6,462 nt of DNA, from the NCBI GenBank assembly GCA_025964635.1, contig JAOPYP010000254.1:1-6462 (forward strand), in the 5' to 3' direction. Under the pieces are notes generated by a model that was not told where the DNA came from, did not search any database, and saw nothing but the letters and a program-made list of their open reading frames with translations. A program made the translations under genes and the position numbers. The stretch comes from Actinomycetes bacterium. Its GTDB lineage: Bacteria > Actinomycetota > Actinomycetes > Streptosporangiales > Streptosporangiaceae. This document shows positions 1 through 5,483 of this stretch, piece after piece. Numbering within the stretch: the stretch's first letter is position 1; the number at the start of each line of letters is the position of its first letter.

Positions 1-840
1 GTGCTCCGCAACGGCGCGCAGACCGCGCTCGTCGCGGTCCGTCCCGCGGATCCCCGGCCGCTGTTCTCCCCGGTCGCGGAGCTGCGCGTGCTATCCGGCC
101 CGGAGACCACCGCGTGGATCGCCGACCCGGACGCCGACGTGGGCAACGCCTCCTCACTCGCGGGGGCCGCGCGGAAGCATCAGGGCGACGGCGTCCTCGC
201 CTACGTCGTGCAGGGCAAGTTCGAGCACGTCAACTTCATCTGGCGGCCGGCCCCGATGCAGGTCCGGGTCACCGAGGTCATCCCCCCGCACCCGCCGAAG
301 CTGCTGGCCATGGCCGAGCAGGTCGTCGCCTACGACGAGGACCTGCCTCCCGTCGACCTGGTCCTCGACGCCGTGGACGTGGGTGAGCTGGTCGCCGCCA
401 ACCCGGCACCGCACTACCTGCTGCCCTGCCGGGGCAGCGGCATGCCGGCCGGCCAGGCGGTGAGCTTCCTGGACACCCACCCGCCCTACTGCGACGACTG
501 GCTCCTGATCGGCTGCGAGCGCTCGCGCCAGTTCCACGAGCATTTTTACCTAACGGAGCCGTCCCGGGTCGATCTCTGCCCCAGAGCCAGGGTCGCGGCG
601 GGTCAGCCCGGGGAGCGGGTGCTCACCAAGTGCTGCCTGCTGGAACGCGGCATCGAGGTCGACGGCACGACGGCGGTCGTCCCGTGGGGCGCGAATCTCG
701 ACGAGGTCCGGGCTGCCCTCCGCGCCCTGTGCGGCGTCCCGCCGGCCGGCCCAGCCGGGTCCGCCGGGGAATCGGTGCCAGCCGTTGAGGCGCGCACTGA
801 TGCCCCTGCGGCCCGCGCACCAGGGGGCGCCGGGTTGTGA
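1..840 (+). CDS. Uncharacterised cysteine-containing protein, probably N-terminally cut by the window edge
   Basis: The frame is open from base 1 and gives 279 residues ending in TGA. No ribosome site can be seen, and the sequence begins in what looks like the middle of a beta-rich domain (TALVAV, then a hydrophobic strand near 27-32), so residues are probably missing upstream; GTG at base 1 could still be the true start. I know no enzyme activity for it. It resembles an uncharacterised actinobacterial family (possibly the one called DUF7714, from memory and unverified). Visible blocks are GKFEHVNFIW (72-81), PPHPPKLL (95-102), LLPCRGSG (140-147), GCERS..FHEHFY (171-183), DLCPR (191-195) and LTKCCLLERG (208-217), so Cys143, Cys172, Cys193, Cys211/212, His179 and His181 could form a metal or Fe-S site (inference). 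Residues 245-279 are a Pro/Ala/Gly-rich, probably disordered tail. No membrane segment is seen. Its stop overlaps the next gene by four bases, so it probably works with the downstream enzymes. Confidence 0.8.
   Translation: MLRNGAQTALVAVRPADPRPLFSPVAELRVLSGPETTAWIADPDADVGNASSLAGAARKHQGDGVLAYVVQGKFEHVNFIWRPAPMQVRVTEVIPPHPPKLLAMAEQVVAYDEDLPPVDLVLDAVDVGELVAANPAPHYLLPCRGSGMPAGQAVSFLDTHPPYCDDWLLIGCERSRQFHEHFYLTEPSRVDLCPRARVAAGQPGERVLTKCCLLERGIEVDGTTAVVPWGANLDEVRAALRALCGVPPAGPAGSAGESVPAVEARTDAPAARAPGGAGL
822..827 (+). promoter_or_regulatory. Weak ribosome binding site for the first lyase gene
   Basis: AGGGGG lies nine bases before the GTG at 837, inside the end of the upstream gene. It is a poor match to GGAGG, so translation of the downstream gene probably relies partly on coupling through the GTGA overlap. 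Confidence 0.35.
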
Positions 841-2195
841 ATAGCGCGCATCCGGCTGACTCAGCGATCTTCGGCCACCTCTGGACCACGCCGGAGGCCT
901 CCGCGCTGTTCTCCGACGAGGGACGGACGCAGTCGTGGCTCCAGATCCTGGCCGCGCTGGCCCAGGCCCAGGCGGACGTCGGCCTGGTACCGCCGGCCGC
1001 CGCCGAGGCGATCCGGGCCCACGCCGACGTCGGGCTGATCGACCTGGACGTGGTGGCGAAGCTGACGCGCGAGACCGGGCACTCGACCCTGGGGCTGATC
1101 CGCGCGCTGCGCGACGTGCTGCCCGAGGGCGCGCGGGAGTGGGTGTACTACGGCGCCACCGTGCAGGACCTGACTGACACCTGGTTCGCGCTGGTGTTCC
1201 GCGCCCTGGGCGACATCGCCGGGCGGGACGTGACGCGGATGCGGGACCGCGCCCTAGAGCTGGCCGCGCAGTACCGGGATACGCCGATGTGCGGGCGCAC
1301 GCACGGGCAGCCGGGACTGCCGATCACGTTCGGGTTCAAGGCGGCCGTGTGGGCCGCGGAACTCGACCGGCACCTGGAGCGGCTGCGGCAGGGCCGGGTC
1401 CGGTGGGAGGTCGTCCAGCTGGGCGGGGCGCTCGGCACCATGGAGTTCTGGGGTGGCCGGGCGCTGGACCTGCTGGAGGGGTTCGCCGCGCAGCTGGGCC
1501 TGGGCGTTCCGGTGGTCCCGTGGATCACGGCCCGGGACGGGGTGGCCGAGTTCACCTGGCTGCTCGCCGCGATCTCCGCCACGGCCGGGAAGATCGGCAA
1601 CGAGGTCTACCAGCTACAGCGGCCGGAGATCGGCGAGCTGCGGGAGTCGTTCACGCCGGGCACGGTCGGCTCGATCACCATGCCGCACAAGCGCAACCCG
1701 GAGATCTCCGAGCACCTGGTCACCCTGTCCCGGGTGATCCGGGCGCAGGCCGGGGTGGCCCTGGACGGGATGGTGTGCGAGCACGAGCGGGACGGCCGGG
1801 CCTGGAAGGCCGAGTGGCTGGTGATCCCGGAGGCCTCGATGGCGTTCGCGGCCTGCGTCGGGTCCGGGACCCGGATGCTGGACGGGCTGCGGGCCGACCC
1901 GGCACGGATGCTGGCCAACATCGGCAGCCACCGCGGCTACCTCCTGTCCGAGCCGGTGATGCGGGCGCTGGCCGACCGGCTCGGCAAGCACTCCGCGCAC
2001 GACAGCGTGTACGCCGCGGCCATGCACGGGATCGACCAGGGCCAGGACTTCCGCACCGCGCTGCGGGAGGACACGAGGCTGGACGCGATCCCCGACGCCG
2101 AACTCGACGAACTGCTGGAGGTGCGGTCCTCGCTGGGTTCGTGCGCCGCGTTCGTGGACCGGGTCCGGCGGGACTGCGCGGGAGCATGGCGGTGA
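837..2195 (+). CDS. Adenylosuccinate lyase / 3-carboxymuconate cycloisomerase-like lyase
   Basis: A 452-residue member of the fumarase/aspartase superfamily, cytosolic and expected to be a homotetramer. Known members remove fumarate from an aspartate-derived adduct by anti beta-elimination or do the related cycloisomerisation. The three superfamily regions are intact: GHST (81-84) and GATVQDLTDT (106-115); GRTHGQPGLPITFG (153-166) with catalytic-type His156; and the signature GSITMPHKRNPE (278-289) with Ser279, Lys285, Asn287 and the relay-type Glu292. ERDGRAWKAEW (317-327) is typical of the adenylosuccinate lyase / CMLE branch. The length fits that branch. The start is GTG 837, whose GTGA overlaps the previous stop. 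The setting (a PLP enzyme and a second lyase homologue, no purine or protocatechuate genes) argues against housekeeping purB or pcaB. A specialised substrate, such as an N-succinyl adduct or nitrosuccinate as used by CreD-like enzymes, is possible but is inference. Family is very likely; substrate unknown. Confidence 0.93.
   Translation: MNSAHPADSAIFGHLWTTPEASALFSDEGRTQSWLQILAALAQAQADVGLVPPAAAEAIRAHADVGLIDLDVVAKLTRETGHSTLGLIRALRDVLPEGAREWVYYGATVQDLTDTWFALVFRALGDIAGRDVTRMRDRALELAAQYRDTPMCGRTHGQPGLPITFGFKAAVWAAELDRHLERLRQGRVRWEVVQLGGALGTMEFWGGRALDLLEGFAAQLGLGVPVVPWITARDGVAEFTWLLAAISATAGKIGNEVYQLQRPEIGELRESFTPGTVGSITMPHKRNPEISEHLVTLSRVIRAQAGVALDGMVCEHERDGRAWKAEWLVIPEASMAFAACVGSGTRMLDGLRADPARMLANIGSHRGYLLSEPVMRALADRLGKHSAHDSVYAAAMHGIDQGQDFRTALREDTRLDAIPDAELDELLEVRSSLGSCAAFVDRVRRDCAGAWR
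2180..2184 (+). promoter_or_regulatory. Ribosome binding site for the PLP enzyme gene (decides start)
   Basis: GGGAG lies seven bases before GTG 2192, and only one base before ATG 2186. The spacing favours GTG 2192, which also gives a GTGA overlap with the stop of the first lyase gene. A second GGGAG at 2219-2223 stands seven bases before GTG 2231, an in-frame alternative start. Confidence 0.5.
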
Positions 2196-3259
2196 CTGTG
2201 GAGGGCCGGGGTGACCGCGGGAGAGCCGCGGTGGCCGCCGGACCACGAGCGGCCAGCCCCGGGGCGGGCGCAGGCCGTTCCGGGGCTGGCCCCGCCAGCT
2301 TGGCGCACTGGCCGCGCGTGGACCTGATCCTCGCGCCCACCCCGCTGCACCCGGCGCCACGGCTGTCCCGCGAGCTGGGCGTCCCGCTGCTGCTCAAACG
2401 CGACGACCTGGCCGGCACTGGCCTGGGCGGGAACAAGCTGCGCGGGCTGGAGTTCCTGATCGCCGACGCGCTCGCGCAGGGCTGCGACAGCCTGGTGACC
2501 GGGGCGGGCCCCCAGTCGAACTGGACGATGCTGGCCGCGCTGGCCTGCCTGCGGCACGGGCTCGAGCCGCACGTGGTGTGCTACGGCAGCGGCGGCCGCG
2601 AACCCCAGGGCAACATGCGGCTGCACCGCTGGCTCGGGGTGGACGTCCGGTTCACCGGGGTGGCGGAGCGCTCGTCGGTAGACGCGGGCATCGAGGCGGT
2701 CACCGCGGAACTGCGCGCCGCGGGCCGGCGCCCGTACCCGGTGCCGCGCGGCGGTGCGACGCCGCTGGGCGCGCTCGGCTACGTCCGGGCCAGCGTGGAG
2801 CTGGCCGCCCAGCTGGCCCAGCTCGACGAGCCGCCGGCCGGGCTGTGGCTGGCTACCGGGTCCTGCGGGACCCAGGCCGGGCTGGTCGCCGGCGCAGCCC
2901 TCACCGCCGCGGCTTACCAGGTCGTGGGCGTGACCGTGAGCCGCCCGGTGGCGGAGTGCGCCGACCGGGTCCGGGAGCTGGCCGCCGCGGCGGCCGCACT
3001 CGCCGGGATCGGCGCGGACCTCCCCCGGCCGGACGTGCGGGGTGGCTGGATCGGGCCAGGCTACGGCGTCCCGTCCGCAGCCGGTCAGGCGGCGGCCCGG
3101 CTGGTCGCGGAGACCGAGGGCGTGTTCCTCGACCCCGTGTTCGGGGCCAAGGCCATGGCCGCCCTGATCGCCGAGTGCCGCGCGGGCCGGGTGCGCGGCC
3201 CGCACGTGTTCCTGGTCAGCGGGGGCGCGCCCACGCTGTTCTCCGGAGGTAATGCGTGA
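2192..3259 (+). CDS. PLP-dependent D-cysteine desulfhydrase / ACC deaminase family enzyme
   Basis: A 355-residue fold-type II PLP enzyme if translated from GTG 2192 (357 from ATG 2186). Family members deaminate beta-substituted amino acids (D-cysteine) or open 1-aminocyclopropane-1-carboxylate; related folds do beta-replacement. Residue numbers are from GTG 2192. GLGGNKLRGLEF carries the PLP lysine, Lys82. GPQSNWTM has Ser109-Asn110, the usual QSN motif, but Trp111 stands where desulfhydrases have His. The phosphate-binding loop TGSCGTQAG (222-230) has Cys225 in place of the usual Gly. PRGGATPLGALGY (186-198), GPGYGVP with Tyr291, and LDPVFGAKAMA (314-324) are family-like; VSGG (342-345) replaces the common HTGG. 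Family homology begins near PRVDLILAPTPLHP (about 41-54), so the first 40 Ala/Gly/Arg-rich residues are an extension or a start-site error; GTG 2231, TTG 2300 and GTG 2318 are in-frame alternatives. It lies between two lyase-type genes and overlaps both. Family is sure; reaction not predictable. Confidence 0.92.
   Translation: MTVEGRGDRGRAAVAAGPRAASPGAGAGRSGAGPASLAHWPRVDLILAPTPLHPAPRLSRELGVPLLLKRDDLAGTGLGGNKLRGLEFLIADALAQGCDSLVTGAGPQSNWTMLAALACLRHGLEPHVVCYGSGGREPQGNMRLHRWLGVDVRFTGVAERSSVDAGIEAVTAELRAAGRRPYPVPRGGATPLGALGYVRASVELAAQLAQLDEPPAGLWLATGSCGTQAGLVAGAALTAAAYQVVGVTVSRPVAECADRVRELAAAAAALAGIGADLPRPDVRGGWIGPGYGVPSAAGQAAARLVAETEGVFLDPVFGAKAMAALIAECRAGRVRGPHVFLVSGGAPTLFSGGNA
2251..2291 (+). 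repeat. Perfect 12-bp inverted repeat in the 5' part of the PLP gene
   Basis: GGCCAGCCCCGG (2251-2262) is the exact reverse complement of CCGGGGCTGGCC (2280-2291), with a 17-base loop between. The stem has 11 G:C pairs out of 12. It falls 56 bases after the stop of the first lyase gene and inside the low-complexity N-terminal extension of the PLP enzyme. It may be an RNA stem-loop affecting differential expression of the two genes, or a by-product of Ala/Gly/Pro-rich coding sequence. Confidence 0.6.
3245..3249 (+). promoter_or_regulatory. Strong ribosome binding site for the ASL-like gene
   Basis: GGAGG lies six bases before GTG 3256 and nine before ATG 3259. Both are usable spacings, and the two starts are adjacent codons in the same frame. 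The site lies within the last codons of the PLP gene. Confidence 0.7.
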
Positions 3260-4770
3260 TGGCCGAGGTGCGTCCGCCCGAGGGTTACCTCGGCACCGCG
3301 GCCCGGATCACCAGCGGGCCCGCCCCGGAGCTGGTCGAGGCGGGCTACGCACTGGAAATCGGCGACGCGCCGCTGCTGCACCGGGGCCTGACCCTGGCGG
3401 ACCTCGCCCACCTGGTGGAGCTGGTCGAGTGCGGCGCGCTCACCCGCGACGAGGCGGCGCCGGTGGGTGCGGTGCTGCTCAAGCTGCTCGACTCACCGGC
3501 CTGCGGATTCCCCTACGACCCGGTGTACGGCGACGCCTACAACAGCCGGGAGCGGGAACTGGAGCGGGAACTCGGCCCGGCGGCCGGCCGCCTGCACCTG
3601 GGCCGGACGCGCCGCGAGGCGGGCCGCATCGCGTTCCGCCTGGCCCTCCGGGACCGGCTGCTCAGCCTGCACGCCGACGTGGCCGCGTTCGCCCGGGCCG
3701 CGGCGGACCAGGCCATCCGGCAGGCCGGCACGCTGTGGGCCGACACCACGTACCTGCAGCCCGCGCAGCCGTCCACGTTCGGTCACTACCTGGGCGGTTT
3801 CGCCGAGCAGGCCGTACGGCATCTGGACCGGATCGAGGCCGCCTACAGGCTCGCGGACGTCTCGCCCGGCGGGGCCGGCGGGGTGGGCGGGACCCGGCTG
3901 CCGCTGGACCGGGACCGGCTGGCGGCCGGGCTGGGGTTCGGCGCGGTCGGCCCGCACACCCGGGACGCGATGTGGTCGGCCGACGCCCTGGCCGACGCGG
4001 TCCTCGCGGCCGCGCAGGCCGTCGCGACTCTCAGCCAGCTCGCCTCGGACCTGGAGATCTTCGCCAGCCCCGCGTTCGGCTACGTGACGCTGGACGCCTC
4101 GCTGTGCCGGGCCAGCGTGCTCATGCCGCAGAAACGCAACCCGTACGCGCTGCCGGTGCTGCGCGGCGGCGCGGGAACGCTGGTCGGCCGCCTGACCGGG
4201 CTGCTCGCGACCGGGCTCACCCCGTCGGCGCGGACCGACAACTGGCTGTACGCCTACGGAGAGGTGGCCGGGGCCCTCGACCTCGCGGGCCGGCTCGTCC
4301 GGCTGGGATCAGCGGTGATGACCGGGCTGAGCGTGGACGTGGATGTCCTGGCCGCGCAGGCGGTCAGCCACTTCACCGCGGCGGCCGACCTCGCGGAGGA
4401 ACTGACCCAGCGCTACCGGCTGGACTACCGCACGGCCTACCGGGTGGTCGGCCGGGCGGTCGCGGCCACGCTGGCCGGTGGTGGCGACCAGCTGACCGGG
4501 CCGGTCGTCCGGGCCGCGGCGGAGGAGATCACCGGGGCCGAGCTGCCGATCACCTCCGAGCTGCTCAGCGCGGTGACCGACCCGGCCTCGGCCGTGGCCG
4601 CCCGCGACGCGCCGGGCGGCTCGAGTCCCGGCCGGGTCCAGGAGCACGCCCGGCGGGTGCGGCGGCGGGTGGCGGCGGCGCGGCGGTGGAACGCTGCCCG
4701 CCGGACCCGCCACACCGAGGCGGAAGCCGCCCTGGTCAGCGCCGCGCAGGCCCTCACGTCCGGAGGATGA
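3256..4770 (+). CDS. Divergent argininosuccinate lyase-like protein with altered catalytic relay
   Basis: A 504-residue superfamily member closest in layout to argininosuccinate lyase (ASL, usually about 460-480 residues). AGRLHLGRTRRE (110-121) corresponds to the ASL stretch ending in GRSRND; TTYLQPAQPSTFGHYL (164-179) to the catalytic THLQ region; GTRLPLDRDRLAAGLGF (212-228) to the ASL LGF region; and ASVLMPQKRNP (286-296) to the signature, keeping Ser287, Lys293 and Asn295. Key departures are His to Tyr166, the relay Glu to Pro300 (in LPVLRG), and SRND to TRRE (118-121). Argininosuccinate is therefore an unlikely substrate, and activity may be altered or lost; a conserved subfamily with Tyr here is possible. 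Residues 451-490 are Arg/Ala-rich and basic. The start is GTG 3256 (GTGA overlap with the PLP gene, GGAGG six bases upstream) or the next codon, ATG 3259. It is the last gene of the operon, read with the PLP enzyme and first lyase. Confidence 0.92.
   Translation: MMAEVRPPEGYLGTAARITSGPAPELVEAGYALEIGDAPLLHRGLTLADLAHLVELVECGALTRDEAAPVGAVLLKLLDSPACGFPYDPVYGDAYNSRERELERELGPAAGRLHLGRTRREAGRIAFRLALRDRLLSLHADVAAFARAAADQAIRQAGTLWADTTYLQPAQPSTFGHYLGGFAEQAVRHLDRIEAAYRLADVSPGGAGGVGGTRLPLDRDRLAAGLGFGAVGPHTRDAMWSADALADAVLAAAQAVATLSQLASDLEIFASPAFGYVTLDASLCRASVLMPQKRNPYALPVLRGGAGTLVGRLTGLLATGLTPSARTDNWLYAYGEVAGALDLAGRLVRLGSAVMTGLSVDVDVLAAQAVSHFTAAADLAEELTQRYRLDYRTAYRVVGRAVAATLAGGGDQLTGPVVRAAAEEITGAELPITSELLSAVTDPASAVAARDAPGGSSPGRVQEHARRVRRRVAAARRWNAARRTRHTEAEAALVSAAQALTSGG
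3549..3572 (+). repeat. Two-copy 12-base tandem repeat within the ASL-like gene
   Basis: GGAGCGGGAACT occurs twice head to tail (3549-3560 and 3561-3572). It is in frame and encodes the charged stretch REREL/EREL at about residues 98-106, just before the AGRLHLGR block. It looks like a four-codon duplication. Confidence 0.75.
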
Positions 4771-4820
4771 GCGCCTGCCGGGCAGCGTTCCCGGGGCCGG
4801 GCCCGAGCGCCCAGGTGCGA
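4771..4820. terminator. Candidate bidirectional terminator between convergent genes
   Basis: This 50-base gap separates the operon's last stop from the converging PRC-barrel gene's stop. It holds CTGCC-G-GGCAG (4775-4785) and CCCGG-GG-CCGGG (4790-4801). In addition 4771-4777 can pair with 4812-4818 (seven pairs, one G-U), closing the whole gap into one structure. There is no U-tract on either strand, so it would be a GC-rich actinobacterial-style terminator at best. Confidence 0.4.
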
Positions 4821-5264
4821 CTACTCGCGGGTCCAGTGCGGCCGCCGGAACATCCGGCCGATCCGGTCATGCAGCGCCGAGCCGGTCTCGCCCAGCATGT
4901 TGACGTGATACACGGGCGCGCCGTCCGGGGACGGCAGCAGTCCCACTTCAGCCTGGTCCAGGTCGCACCGGATATACCCGGCGGTAATAGCGGCGATCTT
5001 GTCCGCGTCGACGAAGCGCAGCGCGCCCGACTCCGACCCGCGTTCGAGGCCCCGGGCGGCGGCCTGGTTGCCTTTCGCCAGTTCCTTCTGGATCTGCCGG
5101 TCGGTGAACGCTCCCCCGCCGACCCAGACCACGATCCCATCGAACAGGTCGAGCTGCGGGACTTCCAGGACGTGTTCCAGGAGGCCGAATTGTTCCCTGT
5201 CCCGGGTGAGCACCGGGACTCCCGGCGTCACCGCCTGATAAGAGACCAGGAATTCATCTTCCAC
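4821..5264 (-). CDS. Small PRC-barrel-like domain protein
   Basis: A 147-residue protein starting at GTG (5264-5262) with GGAGG five bases upstream, ending in TAG. TPGVPVLTRDREQFGLLEHVLEV (13-35), LDLFDGIVVWVG (38-49) and RFVDADKIAAITAGYIRCDL (83-102) follow the pattern of actinobacterial PRC-barrel proteins, in which a small beta barrel carries a 'G.pV...DGe.iG.V..VL' start, 'DIFDGIVI' and 'rfVDAd.I..I' strands. This is a recalled resemblance, not a search result. Between the second and third blocks is an extra charged stretch of about 30 residues (51-80). The tail ends GRMFRRPHWTRE, a form common in these proteins. There is no signal peptide or membrane segment, so it is probably cytosolic. 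The family has no single function; stress or RNA/ribosome-related roles are known for some PRC-barrel proteins. It is 219 bases downstream of the membrane-protein gene on the same strand, probably transcribed on its own. Confidence 0.8.
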   Translation of the reverse strand: MEDEFLVSYQAVTPGVPVLTRDREQFGLLEHVLEVPQLDLFDGIVVWVGGGAFTDRQIQKELAKGNQAAARGLERGSESGALRFVDADKIAAITAGYIRCDLDQAEVGLLPSPDGAPVYHVNMLGETGSALHDRIGRMFRRPHWTRE

Positions 5265-5268
5265 GCCG

Positions 5269-5275
5269 ACCTCCC
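5269..5275 (-). promoter_or_regulatory. Ribosome binding site for the PRC-barrel-like gene
   Basis: Read on the minus strand this is GGGAGGT, with the GGAGG core (5274-5270) ending five bases before the GTG at 5264. It fixes the start of that gene well. Confidence 0.75.
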
Positions 5276-5287
5276 GGACTTATCGGA

Positions 5288-5303
5288 CCCGCAGCCCTGC
5301 GGG
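5288..5303 (-). repeat. Compact inverted repeat in the leader of the PRC-barrel-like gene
   Basis: CCCGCAG (5288-5294) and CTGCGGG (5297-5303) are perfect reverse complements two bases apart; as RNA this is a 6-bp GC-rich stem with a four-base loop. It lies 12 bases upstream of the ribosome site and could be a leader hairpin or a protein-binding operator. No function can be assigned. Confidence 0.45.
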
Positions 5304-5335
5304 AAACGACGCTACGCGGGGAGCGCCTCACCGCC

Positions 5336-5341
5336 AATATA
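5336..5341 (-). promoter_or_regulatory. Candidate -10 element for the PRC-barrel-like gene
   Basis: On the minus strand the sequence reads TATATT, four of six bases matching TATAAT at the strongest positions, in an otherwise GC-rich gap. It would place transcription start near 5329, about 65 bases before the GTG. No good TTGACA-like hexamer lies 17-18 bases upstream (TCTCGT or GTCTCG), so the call is weak. Confidence 0.25.
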
Positions 5342-5433
5342 CGGAGGCAGCACCGGCGACGAGACGGACCGCCGCCGATATGCGCCCGCGCGACGGCCAG
5401 AGCCCCCGGCAATCGGGAATGAGGCTAAAGCGT

Positions 5434-5450
5434 CGATTGATCGGGCCGAT
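5434..5450. repeat. Overlapping small inverted repeats downstream of the membrane-protein gene
   Basis: CGAT-TG-ATCG (5434-5443) overlaps ATCGG-G-CCGAT (5440-5450), so the central ATCG can pair either way. The stems are only four or five base pairs. They lie about 35-50 bases past the stop of the membrane-protein gene and could be part of a terminator region or an operator, or could be chance. Confidence 0.25.
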
Positions 5451-5483
5451 AGTGCCGGCCGTTGGCGAGCGGGGAGCAGAGCA

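Noticed and set aside
1289..2185. Long 5' extension of the PLP gene frame into the first lyase gene
   Set aside because: The translated stretch is low-complexity Ala/Gly/Arg and antagonistic to a well-conserved lyase in another frame; it is only an open frame with no stop.
1614..2436. Minus-strand open frames of about 240 codons across the lyase/PLP junction
   Set aside because: Composition is typical of shadow frames, with no ribosome site and no domain.
1937..3205. 422-codon minus-strand open frame opposite the PLP gene
   Set aside because: The translation is rich in Arg, Gly, His and Gln with no motifs; the plus-strand frame has clear PLP-family motifs.
4767..4769. ATG overlapping the last TGA (ATGA) directly after GGAGG, possibly a fifth operon gene
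   Set aside because: GGAGG touches the ATG with no spacer, and the frame it opens is the antisense shadow of the PRC-barrel-like gene.
3256..4770. Housekeeping argininosuccinate lyase (argH)
   Set aside because: The catalytic His, its Glu partner and the SRND loop are all changed, and no arg genes surround it.
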